Of a stretch of DNA of 64,000 nucleotides, positions 11,090 through 23,696 are shown one piece after another (within the stretch, counting starts at the first letter, position 1; every line of letters begins with the position of its first letter). The DNA comes from Callorhinus ursinus (lineage: Eukaryota > Chordata > Mammalia > Carnivora > Otariidae): positions 56,091,961 to 56,155,960 of the forward strand of contig NW_020312828.1 in assembly GCF_003265705.1 (NCBI RefSeq), given 5' to 3'. The notes under the pieces were generated by a model. That model was not told the origin of the DNA, ran no database searches, and was given only the letters and a program-made list of their open reading frames with translations. A program made the position numbers and the translations under genes.

Positions 11090-11397
11090 TGGAATATGAA
11101 ATCTGGTGCCCAGCCAGACAATTATTGAAGTGTAGACTATCCTCCTGTATAGAAAGGCTTCCTAGAGAAGTGTGAGTGTGAGATACCAGATGAAGAGAGA
11201 GGGACCTGTGGAAGAAAACTGAGAACCCAGCTCTTCTCGCCCCCACTTACATGAGGGCCAATGAATGATCCAGCTGACACATGGAGCAAAGGACCCATCA
11301 CATTTACACAAAAGAAGTGTAACAAATATTAAATCGTTGCTGTTTCAAACCACTGAGTTTTATGAGTTTGTTTGGCATCAGTTGTTAACTGAAACAG
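11090..11397 (+). mobile_element. Second LTR-like relic (MaLR type)
   Basis: Ends in the LTR-type string 'ttgctgtttcaaaccactgagttttatgag...gttaactgaaaca', preceded by 'gatccagctgacacatggagcaaa'. This resembles older MLT1 subfamilies (for example MLT1J). It lies head-to-tail with the preceding LTR. Family assignment is from memory of the pattern only. Confidence 0.5.
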
Positions 11398-13876
11398 GCA
11401 ATTAGCTGGAAAAGTGTGCTATGTTGGAAACACACTAAACACACAGTTCAACAGTGGTGAAAAAATAAGGCACAAGGTAAGACCATTTACAATTGAATTA
11501 ATAGAATATTTAGTATAATAATGTGTTATTAAACAAATAAATATAATATCTTTCTAAATAAATACATGGCTCTGTCAGTTTCCTATGTTATAGTTAGAAA
11601 CCAGATATACATATAGCCTCTGGCTTTCAAGGAAGCTTGAAGGAAATCTGATTGAAACGATGTGACTCTAGACCTTCCTGACATCCCCCTATGTAGAAAG
11701 CTAGAAGGGGTATCTCTTGCACTCTAATAGGAAAAATTTGGATAATCCATATTATCATATGTCACAGAGCAACCAGGTAGTATGAAATCTTAAGAAGAGA
11801 CAGGTGCCTCAGAGAGGAGGAAGGATATGGGCACTGGCTCACCTGTAGCCACAGGAGGACAATGGGGCAGCAAGGAAGAATTCAGCTTCACCGTTTAACC
11901 AACTGCCCAAGGCCAAGTGTGGGTTTGCATGTGGATATAGGAGCTGCATACACAAGGTAAGTACACACACCCACCCACACCCACACCTACACACAAGAAA
12001 GCCCATGCTATTTCCTCTATATTACCTTACCTTATCTTGATAAACGTGAATAGAAACTTTAGTAAATAAGTGGATTCTTAAATTCAGTTTCTAAATTTAT
12101 AAATCTGAAGTTTTGTACAGTGATGATCACATATATTAGGCATCTATTTTTTTTTTCCCAGTGAGGCTTGGTATACTGAGTAATAAATTGAGCATTTAAG
12201 TAAATATTCCTCACCCATTTTCTGCAGGTGGTCCAGGATATGGCACCAGCCCACTTTAGTTTGAAATGTAGAACTGCAGAATCAATTTCAACTTCATCAA
12301 ATCTCCTAGGGCGTGGTCCAGATAGAAATGGGGATATGCACCAGATGAGTAGTTTGGTGGTGTACAATATGTGGTGAGAATGTAGGATGATTGTGGCAGA
12401 ACTTTGATTCTTTGCTATTTGTGAAGTTTTGCATGTCTAATTCATGATCTGCAACAGTCTTAATATACAACAGTTTACAGTTGACCAAACTAGGTGCAGT
12501 CTTGTTTCAACATCCCACGAATGGTTTTAATGTTTTAATATAGGTTTTTATGCTTATTAGCAGACACAAGTTTACACTATTACAAACTCTAGAGCTCCCT
12601 TTCCCAAGCCAGGAATTTTGGCCTATGGCTATTTATAACAGAAGAAAAAAGTACCTTTTTAATAATTCACACACAAAAAAATGTTCTCTGTTCTCGTTCT
12701 CCCTAAGAAGAGAAAAATTATATATAACTAAATGAGGATGATACATATCAAGAGCTCACTGAGCACTGGCACTATGCTGCTTCCTTTAACATACTATATT
12801 TCAAAGAAAAGACTGCTTCAGAGAAAAGAAAATCACTACATAACACATCCCCCTTTTTTCTTTCTTTAGGGCTATTGAAAAATGGATTCTAGAAGTTCTA
12901 AAAGCAAAACCAAATGATTCCTGACATGTAATGGCTAAGTCGTAAGGTATATATTATTATCAAGGTAAATAAAGTAACTTTGCCTTTAAGTTTAGAATAT
13001 AATCTATGACTAATATAAAGTATACTATTTTTATTTAATATATTTTATTTTTCTTTTTGCTATACCAAGTTTTTGTTAAAGATTATGAAGCAAGTCTCTG
13101 TAAATATATGACCTAACCAAAACCCAAAACCAGCCTTACCATAGGAATTTCATTAATCTTCAGATTTAAGCCACACATAAGCCTACAACACCAGGCTTGT
13201 TATACTATGTAAATAAAATGTTATCAACTAGTAGCAGAAAAACAAAAAGTTCGTTATATAAAGAGGTAGTGAAAGTTCATTGTGGAATTGCCCCTACAGT
13301 CCACCAATGGAATTGTCACACAAAATTCTAGAACAATCAAATGTATTCATAGCTTGACACTGAAATGCATAAATTTAAAATATAAATTAAGTATAAGATC
13401 TTTATGTTCGAATTTCTTTAATTTTTTTAATTTAGATTTTCAAGTCTATAACAAATTTATCCTTGAAGGGTATCTCAGTTTTGTTAAGGCAAAAATTCAG
13501 ACCACCATTGCTCTATTTACGTTGTGTTTTGAAGAAAGGATTCATGGCATATGATTTTGACTTGGAATTATTTGAATATTAGATGGTAAATGAGCCCTGA
13601 ATCTCTTTATTGCAGGAATCATAGTGGAAGAATTATCTACATTGTTTTGAGTTTCCAATTCAGGTTCTCAAATTTGAGCCAAAACTATAATATGAGCAGC
13701 TGGTAAACAATGTTGGTATCTCTGGTGATTATCAACATAATGGCAAATCTGTGAAGTAATAGGATAAATTACCAAAAATATTGATACACATTCTCTCAAA
13801 GCACAGATTATGTTGAAGCAATAATTCAACCCATTTAAGAAGCTTTGTAGTAACCAATTCACTTAATTACTACTCA
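11398..13876. other. Unassigned AT-rich DNA
   Basis: No gene or nameable dispersed repeat. It includes the CACACC-rich run at 11962-11996. Frames of 60-102 codons on both strands lack domains. Confidence 0.5.
11962..11996. repeat. (CACACC)n-like low-complexity run
   Basis: Alternating CACAC and CCAC units, imperfect. Confidence 0.85.
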
Positions 13877-13958
13877 TCACAAAAAAAAGAGAAAGAGAGA
13901 AAGAAAGAAAAGAAAAGAAAAGAAAAGAAAAGAAACGAAAGAAAAGAAAAAGAAAAAT
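13877..13958. repeat. (AAAGA)n polypurine tract
   Basis: About 80 bases of AAAG/AAAAG units with an A-rich start and almost no pyrimidine on the plus strand. One C interrupts it near 13936. Confidence 0.93.
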
Positions 13959-13977
13959 ACAAATTTAAAATAAGAAA

Positions 13978-14118
13978 ACCAAGGTTTGAATCCTGGCCCA
14001 GCAATTTGTTATTTGTTTGCTTAGAATGAAGTTAACTTTATATATCTCAATTTTCTCATTTACAATAGAGTGTTTTAAAAATGAAATAAAACAAGTGAAG
14101 GACTTTGCACGGATCATG
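13978..14118 (+). mobile_element. MIR SINE, sense
   Basis: Follows MIR order: 'aggtttgaatcctggcccagcaattt' (tRNA-like head), 'tcaattttctcatttacaatag' and 'aagtgaaggactttgcac'. Diverged and partial. Confidence 0.65.
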
Positions 14119-16549
14119 AACTACCTATAGAACTGAATTATTGTTAACTTGTCTTGTTATTATGGAGGGAAAACATTTTCCTCCATTCCACTGTTTCTGG
14201 GAAAAGGTATTTCTCTCTATACCTCTGGCCATTGGACCTATACTTAACTACTGCCTATGGATACTTGATAGGTGGAAGACAAACTTTAATAAAAAATCCT
14301 CAACTGGCTGTTGCTAATCTATCAAATATCCTAAATCTTTCATATTAATTATTTGTACCTCCATGTAAACTTAAATTTTACCTCAGGTGGCAGGTTGGGA
14401 GTCAGCAATCTTATTCTTATATTTTAGCCACCATAACACTTACCTTCATCTTTATTAGTAAGAAAAGTGATATTACATTTCTTATGTGATCTTTTTTTCA
14501 TTTTCTGTCTCAATTAGCTTAGAACCACATTTGAATAGAGGTGTTATTTTATTTATTATTGGAGTCCATCAGAACCCAATAATTATTACCTGTCTTATGG
14601 CACAGTTTTGAGGGAAAAGGGATAACCCACATAAGAGTTTAAAACAAAGCATGGCAGATATTAGATGTGGGTTATTATAATTCTTAATTTTTTAAATTTT
14701 TTTAATTTTTATTTTAATTTTAATTTAATTTTTTTAAAATCCAAACATTGTTAAGAACTAATTAAAATACAAAGGAAATCAAAAACATTTTATGGCTCCT
14801 GTATATCATTTTAACTAATAACTCATTATGTAAGTGTAAATAGTTTCCCAAATCATGTGTTAGAGTGCGTTCCAACACATTTTTTCTTTAAAAAAAAAAT
14901 TGCAGAGTGTAAACATCACATCCTCTCAAAATCATCTCAATTAGGCACACTATACTAGAAAATATTAATGGGACAAAAAAATTTCATGATAGGATTGGAG
15001 ATATATATTATTTCAATAATAAAATAAAGGTGATGATTATACTTTCAGTGCTTGAATATACAAGAAGATTCTAACAAATAATACATTTTTTGTCTTTTGA
15101 AGAACATAAAAATATTCTAATAACCATTTTGATCCCCACCTCATCTATTAAATTTTCTAAAGTATTAGGAGATTGTCATAACCATTTAGATACTTAGTAG
15201 ACAGGAGAAAGCAGGTTGCATTTGGAACAGCTTTACAATTGATTTTGCCACAAAACTAGACCTTTTGATGACTCTAGACCATGATTCAAGAATGAGTATC
15301 ATATAAATTATGCTAAATCTTGAATGTGTCCTAAATTGATGGAATATATTAGAGCATGTTAGCAAAATCATTCATATCTGATCTGAGATTCTCACAAAAT
15401 GTATAATACCAAGTGGAATATTATGCCCTTGAAGTAATTTGACATCAGTAAACTAGAATTTTCATCATACAAACTCTTCAGGTAATTATAAATATTAGTA
15501 GTAGTAAAAAGACCAAGGTGTTTCCAAGGCAGAAGCTACCAGCATCGGGTCACCTGCTAACCTAGCCCAGCCCTCCCAAATGGTGAGGATTTCAATAATC
15601 AGCCTGTTAATAAAGTAGTTTAATATTTAAACAACTATTAGAAAGCTTCAATAGTGTTTTGCATGGTTAGATTTCCTGGTGATGTCAAGATTATTAATTA
15701 TGCATTGTTATTCAATAAATTTAGCTCATTATTATATAGTGTATATAAATCATCTCAGGCACAGTGAGAACTCTTTAAGTTGTCTTGTAGTATGCCTTAG
15801 TGAATAAAGAAACTAGTAATATTAAAAAGCAAATACTTTTTCACCAACCATTCAATTTTGTGAACACAAGCATAAGGATGCATTTTGGATTACCACTGCC
15901 ATTCATTTTTACTTTAACTGAAACATTCAGTCAGAATTTTAAGTCATATCAAACAGCATTTCATAAGCTATTAGATCGAACAGATTACTTATTCCTGATT
16001 TTTCAGGGTACACATGATACTAGAAACACTGAACAGAAAGAGAGTAATTAAACATGTAGCTAGCTGTATGTGGCATCACAAATATTTAAAAGTAGAAAGA
16101 TACAAACAATACTTTCTTATTCTAGATGCATTATTACCCTGAGGCTGGCTTTTGTAAATTATTCTACATTAAAGCACATAAATCATATATTTAACTCTCT
16201 GAATTTCATAGAAAAAATAGTGCAAAAAAGTGGCTTCAGAGCAAAAGGTGGTGGGATATTGGCTATAACACTATGGAATGCGAATTGTTAGTAGAGACAC
16301 TAGCTCTAAAGGAAAGATTTTGATAATAAATAAATATTCTTTACTGATATTTAAGGAGGTAATATTTTTATTTTAATACATATACTCAAAATAATTACAT
16401 AAAACTTTACTGTCATTTCATTCAATTATGAAAGTAATAGGAGCATATCACATATTTTTTACTTTCTATAAACCCATTCAAATCCATCATGCTTAAAGAT
16501 ATTTTTATTTAAGGGATATTACAGTAGCCATTACTCTAATTATACATTT
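14119..16549. other. Unassigned AT-rich DNA
   Basis: No gene is seen. 14685-14740 is a TTTTAATTTT low-complexity run. The 83-codon frame at 15800-16051 has no domain. Confidence 0.5.
14685..14740. repeat. AT-rich low-complexity run
   Basis: Repeated TTTTAATTTT units. Confidence 0.85.
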
Positions 16550-16564
16550 AAAGAAGAGATTAAG
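16550..16564 (+). repeat. Target-site duplication copy A
   Basis: AAAGAAGAGATTAAG. The first 14 bases recur at 16725-16738 and the whole string at 16801-16815. Confidence 0.9.
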
Positions 16565-16724
16565 GGTGGGGGGATGGGTTAGCCTGGTGATGGGTATTGA
16601 GGAGGGCACGTTTTGCATGGTGCACTGGGTGTTATGAACAAACAATGAATCATGGAACACTGCATCAAAAACTAATGATGTAATATATGGTGATTAACAT
16701 AACAATAAAAAATTAAAAAAAAAT
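16565..16724 (+). mobile_element. 5'-truncated carnivore L1 3' UTR stub (first of two)
   Basis: Contains 'ggatgggttagcctggtgatggg', 'gtgcactgggtgttatg', 'aatcatggaacactgcatc' and AACTAATGATGTAATATATG, then an A-rich tail. It is the sense-strand counterpart of the antisense 3' end at 8013-8200. A target-site repeat lies on each side. Confidence 0.93.
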
Positions 16725-16738
16725 AAAGAAGAGATTAA

Positions 16739-16800
16739 ATCACAAACTAATGATGTAATGTATGGTGATCAACATAACAATAAAAAATTTAAAGAAAAAA
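16739..16800 (+). mobile_element. Second, shorter L1 3' stub in the same target site
   Basis: Only 'cacaaactaatgatg' to 'gatcaacataacaataaaaaa' plus an A-rich tail, flanked by the repeats at 16725-16738 and 16801-16815. It differs from the first stub at several positions (GTAATGTATGG against GTAATATATGG, GATC against GATT). Confidence 0.88.
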
Positions 16801-16815
16801 AAAGAAGAGATTAAG
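16801..16815 (+). repeat. Target-site duplication copy C
   Basis: AAAGAAGAGATTAAG, identical to copy A. Confidence 0.9.
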
Positions 16816-18069
16816 TCTTTACATATAAGGAAGCCAAATATAAAAACTGGAAAATAGAAATAGGTTGTTACTTTATGTATATTTTATACACTTTAGTTAT
16901 TTATCAGTGAAATTATTAATTTTAAGAATATACTAATGGAAATGTGTAAACTCATGCTTGTCCTAAGAACAAAAACATCACTGAAAGTCATGTCTAGTTA
17001 GAAAATGTGCAAGACTTGATTCATGCTATTTGCCAAAATGTGTTAAATTACTCACAGAGTAGTAGAACCAGAAATTCTAAGACATGGTTTATGTGAGATA
17101 TGCCTTAAAAATCAAAATGATTTGGAATCATTAAGCAAAGACAGCTTAATTGTGTTTCTGTATTAGAAAATTTCTCTTAGAGAAGATCAGAGTAAATCTA
17201 TAGTATTGATGAGAAAGTTAATGTTCTGTTTGCCTAGCAAACCAAATTTGGTCTGTAATCTTTGGTTAATATCTTCAATATACTTTTCATTATATTTTAC
17301 ATGCCACGTTTCTATATTTCTAAATATATCTGAGGAAAGCTATTAAGTCATAATGTTTAGCAAATATTCTCATTCACATTTCTATAACTAAATTGTATCA
17401 TTCATTTCTGTATCATAACGGCATTACATTTTATTGTGAACCATATTATGAAGAGTTTAGGTAAGATTTTATGAATCTCGGAAGAAAAATTAAACCATCT
17501 ATTAACCACATTCTTATGTTTTATTATACAAGATGTGTAATCTTTAAAAAAGTCTTTATTTCTTTAAATCAAAATATTTTTTGAAAAAGCAAAGAATTCA
17601 GGTGTTAGAGGAATCATAAATATAAGCCCAAACTGGATACTTAGAGAATAAACAAATTTCCCAAAGCTACCATATTTTATAGAAATAATACTTTTACCAA
17701 ATAAAACAGAAGGAACAGTTGTCTACTGACAGTTATGTTCACATGGCTCTAGTCAGCAGGAATGTTATGAGTCCCTGATGCCCATGCAAATCATCAAAAC
17801 ATGTTTTCATTGAGAAGAGAGTAATTAGGGAACTATTTTTATAAAATAAGTCATATTTTTGTGAAAAGGCATCATGAGTTAGAAATCTTTGCAATCTAGT
17901 TTATTTTTCTTTTACCTTCACTTTAAGTCAGAGACGAATTTGTTTTATTCCGACACTTGATAAATATAAATGCTATAAAAGTGCCTACCAAGCATGCTAT
18001 ATTTTAGATGGAAACTTATTACAGGAAGTCGATGTACCTATGCACAGAACTGAAACCAAAGACCTAGGT

Positions 18070-18104
18070 GTTTTGTTGTTGCTGTTGTTGTTGTTGTTGT
18101 TTTC
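18070..18104. repeat. (GTT)n microsatellite
   Basis: About ten TTG/GTT units with one GCT interruption. Confidence 0.92.
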
Positions 18105-18857
18105 CTTCCAAATATCTCCTTATCCATCCTCTATGTTGGCTTCATCATCACAGTGGTGTTAGGGTGACTTTAGCAAAACAAGGCCTCATCATACCCAGGT
18201 GAAGAAGTTAGACTGTCTTCCTATGTCAAATTTCCCCTCATATTTCATTGGACAGAATGAAATGTGCCCACTTCTGAAATGATCCCCGACAACATAAATG
18301 GGATTACCCTGAGGCCTGATACGACAGTGACTAGGTTTTCAGCCTCCCCCCCATATAAGCCTGCAGAGGGGAGAGATGTAGACATGAATAGTTTAGATTC
18401 TATAAGGAAGAGAGAAGGAAAGGATGCCAAGTAGAAAACTAATAGTTCCTATCATATGAGCTATACAAAATAGACTAAAAATATTTATATACACTAATTG
18501 CTACAAAGCATAATGATATGTCTCCAAATAAATGTTACAAAAGAGGTCATTAAAACCAATGTCAACTACTTACCACCCATGATTTAGGATCTAAATATCT
18601 ATAATAGAGTCTTCATATGACCCAATGAAATAAGCCATGTAGACAAGGTGTTCTGTTCACAAAGATTATCTTCCTGGTACTCTTAATTTTTTTCAGTGCT
18701 TTAATCATTTAAAATTAATAATTTCCCCATATTATCGATTCATGTCAATCATTCACCAACCACTGATTAAACATTCTTTAAAGTATGTACATGCTATAAT
18801 GGAATGATCACAACGTAAGTATCATTGAGCTTATAGGCTAACAATTAGTTCAGGTGT

Positions 18858-18899
18858 TACTAATAACACCTAATAAACTACTAATAACACCTGATAGAG
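18858..18899 (+). repeat. 21-bp tandem duplication
   Basis: TACTAATAACACCT begins both 21-base units (18858 and 18879), and the unit ends have diverged. AGGTGTTA-CTAA-TAACACCT just upstream forms an 8-bp inverted repeat. Confidence 0.75.
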
Positions 18900-19780
18900 G
18901 TTTTTTTAAAACTAGGCAGGGAAATTTGGATTTGATTTAAGATGCAATGTGAATAGTCAAATAACTTTTGGCAGAATACTGAAAATGTTAAAGAAGTCTA
19001 GAATAGATTATCAAGTAGTTTAAACAAACAATATAAGAACATGGGTAAATTCTAAGAGCAATTATATAGTGTGGTGTACTAAAAAAGTACAGAACCTTTA
19101 AGGAATGGACATGTATTTTTTCCTAGTCACTAATAAGCTTCTTTCTTTTTTATTTTTTTAAGAAGTAATATTTCCATCTTCACTGTCCCCCTGTTTGCTT
19201 TGCTTTATTATCCTTTATCTCAAGCATATTTTCTCCATATATCAATGGGGTGACTCTGGTTGTTTAGGATTCTGTAATTTTTACCACAAGTGTTTGCTTC
19301 TAGAGAAAGAAAGATTAAGTATCTCTCCTCTAGCATCCATACCAATGTCTAAAAATGATTTCTGTTGGTTCAACTATATTCTTATACCGGTAGCAAGGAA
19401 GGTGAAACAAGTTGACATGCGGTGGGGAAGCTGTTTTCAAAAGGAAGAGATGCTAATGTAATAAAAGTAGATGTCTATTGCATGATATTCAGAAAGAAAA
19501 AGAAAAACACCCTTATTCATTGCTTAAGTACAAACAGTTGAAGATGGAACTGGCCTGAATATTAAGACATATATTGTGGGAATGAGAATGACAGAGATTT
19601 TACTAATAAAAATCAGAAAAATATATTCTTCGTTTATAATCCAAAACATTTAATTATATGGCTGGCAAAATGTCAAAAATAGGACTTGAGTGAATGTATA
19701 GATGAGTGAAAAAAAAGGTAAATTCAAACAGATGATTCAAATACTTGCTGTGTCAAGCCTTATATTAAAAATGCAAGGAA

Positions 19781-19943
19781 GGGTGCCTGGGTAGCTCAGT
19801 TGGTTAACGCTCTGCCTTTGGCTCAGGTCATGATCCCAGGGTCCTGGGATTGAGTCCCATTTTGGGCTCCCTGTTCCTCGGGAAGTTGGCTTCTCCCTCT
19901 GCCCCTCCTCTGCTCCTCCTCTCTCTCTCTCAAAAAAAATAAT
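19781..19943 (+). mobile_element. Can-SINE, sense
   Basis: Head GGGTGCCTGGGTAGCTCAGT (A box region), 'tcaggtcatgatcccagggt', B-box-like 'gggattgagtccc', a CT-rich body, then (CT)n and an A-rich tail. The target-site duplication AAAATGCAAGGAA is at 19768-19780 and 19944-19956. Confidence 0.95.
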
Positions 19944-19956
19944 AAAATGCAAGGAA

Positions 19957-20279
19957 TAAAATGGTTTCATGTCTATCTTCAAGAATTTGAACCCTACTGG
20001 AAAAGATATCATATATATGCAAATAATTATGATAAAAATCTAATAGATAATGATTGCCATATGAAACATACCAGCAAAGTACTCTAGAGGTAAAGGCAAG
20101 ATGATTAATTTCAGGTGGTCTGAAGAGTTGAAAAGAATCAATGATCACTTTATTAAATGAAATTGTATTTACTTTGGGTTTTCATGATGGAGAGAACATT
20201 CTATCAAGTATTCGTAAAAAGAGTATTCAAGAATGGGATATATGCCATATACAACTTAATACAGGTCAATGCAATAAAA
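19957..20279. other. Unassigned DNA
   Basis: Nothing recognised. Confidence 0.5.
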
Positions 20280-20415
20280 AATTTATGGCATTCTTTTATG
20301 TAACAAACATTATTGAGTCCTTATGATGTCATCTAAAAACTTCTCAGAACCAGGGTTATAGGGATGAATCAAGCACTTCTCATTTCATTTACAATTTAAT
20401 GGAGAGGGTCAAACA
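20280..20415 (-). mobile_element. L2 3' end, antisense
   Basis: 'aacaaacattattgagtccttatgatgt' followed by 'ccagggttatagggatgaatcaagca' matches the antisense L2 terminal pattern. Diverged. Confidence 0.5.
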
Positions 20416-23000
20416 AATAGAGGAAGAATAAAAAAGTAGAAAACAATACATATCAAGAAATGGAAACATGAATATTCATTATTTACTATGCTCCACAGGT
20501 ACAAAATTAAGATTAAAATTAGTATTTTCCTTGCAGCATAGATAATCAGTGCTATAAGCAACATCACATAAGCAACATGAGCAATATAATAACACTTTAT
20601 GACCAGAGACTCAATATAACTGTGGTAATATAAGTCCTGGAACAAATCAAACTGGCCAGAGAAATTTAACTTGACAATTAATCTTCCCTCTATAAATTAG
20701 GATATTAAAAATAATGCCAGGAGAACAGACCGAAATAGTTCTTAATTTATGGATGTTAGCTTCATACGTTTTTATTATCCACATTATTGTCAATAAATAC
20801 CACTTGGGATTTCAAATAAATGATGTCATGAAACTAAATACATTATGTGAGGCTCTGTAGTGGGTTGATAATATAAATAGTTATTTACAGTAGCTACACA
20901 TTTAGAAAAATTATATGTTACTGTTGAAAGCTATATATGTAGTTACATTTATTGTATTAATAAATACAGTATATCATATTGAATTTATATACATTTAAAC
21001 CTAGATGATGTGAAATATTTTAATGAGAAATTAAAAATTGAGATATTTCACTGCAAAAGTAGCAGAGAAATATTTTGTGATCTTTTGAAACAGCAATTAC
21101 AATATTGTGATGTCAAACTAAGTCTTCCTCTTTACTTAGAAAGTGGCTTTTGGGATTTAAGAGATAATAGTACACTAATTTTACATAGTGTTTTAAATAT
21201 TGGCTTAAATATAGATATGTTTTATTCATAATCAAGGTTATCCGTTTATGAACTATTCTAATAATATAGAAAACTTCAGTGTAATGAATCAATTTATCTA
21301 GCTACTTATTTTAAATTTTTCAAATAAATCTTGAAGAAGAAATCTCAGAATAGTTATAATTTTCATAGTTTTTTTTCCCCTCAACATTGTGATTATTCTG
21401 AGTGTGTTCAAATACATGTAGAATGAGGTTTATCAGGAACCAGGTGGTCTCACTGTGCAATGGTCAACAGTGGTTTAGAGGAAACTCTCCTGGTGTAAAT
21501 TGGCAGTTTGTTTTTCAGGGGACCCCTGTGGCTAACTGATGTCCCTGGAGCTATAAGGAGGGGAGAAATGAGACAGAAACAATCCACTTCCCCACTCTGA
21601 TTCCTTAATTCTAGAAAATTGCTGAAACAAACAAATAATAAATATATATAAGCTCCAAAATTCATTGTCCTCTATTACCCCTCAATTTTACATTCACTTC
21701 AGTAACATGGATTTGCTCACAGAATTTTGTACCCAATGAAAACTGTTTATAAACAAGTATTTTTCTCTTTTAGAAAGATGACATTGACATCCTGCTGTAA
21801 TAGTCTGGGAAAATTAATATCCTATTCTGAAAGAGAGACATTGTTATATTAGGAAAACCAATATGTGCTTATTCATTGTCAAGGTTACAGGTATTATTTT
21901 AATGGGAAGACAACTTTAGTCTAAATTCCCACATATATTTAATAACCCACCACATATCTATCGTTTGACTAAGAAGGTTAACTTGATTTCTGAGTATCAG
22001 CCCACCCCCATTCCATCTTGATCTATATAGTTACTTTAAAAATATCTTCTTTAGAAACATTTATTGATTTGTGTTTTAGTTAATATTTTAGTATTTCTCC
22101 TGAAAATACTGTCTTTGATGTAATGGGGTGCTTTTGTTTCTGTTTTAAGGGAAAAAATTCAGGCCAAATGTAATATGATCAACTGAAGATATGGGAATGT
22201 GTGGGCTATTTTTTCTTTCTGTTCTGGTCCATTCCTTTTCTCTGCTTTGTCAAAAGCATGGAATAACTAGGCCATTTCACAGAGAAGCCCACCAGCTCCT
22301 CTTTGGGTTTGGTTAATGATGAGTTTTCAGGAGTGGGGAGACTGAAACTGGGCTATTTATTCCTTTGGCTCCTCCTCTGTTGTATGGTGAGGGGTGGTGT
22401 TTTCACACCATCCAAATTCAGAACTTCTCCCCACTTGGTCCTCTTTTTTTCTGGTTTTGTAAGTGATCCCTCCTCTCTCCCAGAGAGGGCCAATGATGTA
22501 CCAATAGTACTAGCCCCATGGACTGCATTATTTCTCTTGAGTTTCCTCATACATTTATTAAATAGAGCCATAATTAGATTATTTTCAAAATAATTTGTGT
22601 GCAGATCTCATTTTTCCAAGACTCTGCAAGATATAGGGAAAAATTTTTTCCCTGCCACTACTGTTCTTATTCTTATGATTAACGCTACTAACTTTATTAA
22701 ACATCTATTAGAATTTCTTGGGGAGTATAAAATGTGTTACAGTAATTTGTATAGTTGCCTTTCATTGTATTATATTATAAATATTTTGACAGCAAATACT
22801 TTGTCTAATTCATTTTACCCTCTATAGAATTACTAGCACAAGACTTTCATTATAGAAACTCAAGTAATATTTTCCAAGGGTAAAATTATGTATTGGTAAA
22901 ATAATTATAAGTGAGTTTATTCATTTTCTCTTTTCATGCAGGGCAAACAAAACTCTCTTAATACATATGTTTCTTTTACTCTCCAAAATAAGTCTATTCA
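20416..23000. other. Unassigned AT-rich DNA
   Basis: No gene. The longest frame (96 codons, 22303-22593) is hydrophobic at its start but has no family I recognise, and a 72-codon minus-strand frame overlaps it. Confidence 0.5.
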
Positions 23001-23014
23001 CTATAGATTCCTTT

Positions 23015-23104
23015 TTCTTTTCTCTTTTCCTTTCCTTTCCTTTGCTTTCCTTTCCTTTCCTTTTCTTTCTTTCTTTCTTTTTCTTTCTTTCTTTCTTTCT
23101 TTTT

Positions 23105-23156
<52 letters not shown>

Positions 23157-23160
23157 TCAT
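23015..23160. repeat. (TTTC)n expanded L1 poly-A tail
   Basis: TTTCC/TTTC units lie exactly where the poly-T of the antisense L1 should be. The sense tail has become an (AAAG)n array. Repetitive Lys/Glu and Phe/Leu/Ser frames over it are artefacts. Confidence 0.95.
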
Positions 23161-23571
23161 TTTTTTAAAATTTAAATTCAAATTAGTTAACAGGTAGCAT
23201 AGTATTGGTTTCAGGAGTAGAATTTAGTGATTTATCACTTACATACAACACCCGGTGCTCATCCCAGCAAGTCCCCTCCTTAATGCCCATCACCCATTTA
23301 GCCCATCCCACCACCACCTCTCCTCCAGCAACCCTCAGTTTGTTGTATATGTAAGATTCTCTTATGGTTTACCTCCCTCTCTGTTTTTATCTGATTTTAT
23401 TTTTTATTCCTTTCCCTTATGTTCATCTGTTTTGTTTCTTAAATTCCACATAGCGAGTAAAATCTTTTGATATTTGTCTTACTCTGACTGACTTATTTTG
23501 CTTAGCATAATACACTCTAGTTCCATCCGTGATGGCAATATTTCATTCTTTTTGATTGCCAAGTAATATTC

Positions 23572-23573
<2 letters not shown>

Positions 23574-23619
<46 letters not shown>
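23574..23619. repeat. (GT)n microsatellite inside L1
   Basis: About 23 uninterrupted GT units, placed where L1 3' UTRs carry a short CA/TA tract. Confidence 0.97.
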
Positions 23620-23621
<2 letters not shown>

Positions 23622-23653
23622 ACATTTATGTGTATACTTTACATATATAGTAT

Positions 23654-23696
<43 letters not shown>
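23654..23696. repeat. (GATA)n microsatellite inside L1
   Basis: About ten GATA units. Confidence 0.97.

Larger units (their letters stand above)
16816..19767. other. Unassigned AT-rich DNA
   Basis: No gene or dispersed repeat recognised apart from the GTT run and the small tandem duplication listed separately. Confidence 0.5.

Noticed and set aside
22303..22593. 96-codon frame with a hydrophobic start, possible small membrane protein
   Set aside because: No known family, no splice or start context, and a frame of similar size on the other strand. Not supported.
22921..23197. Overlapping frames on both strands rich in Lys/Glu/Arg or Phe/Leu/Ser
   Set aside because: They are translations of the TTTC/AAAG array and have no conserved domain.
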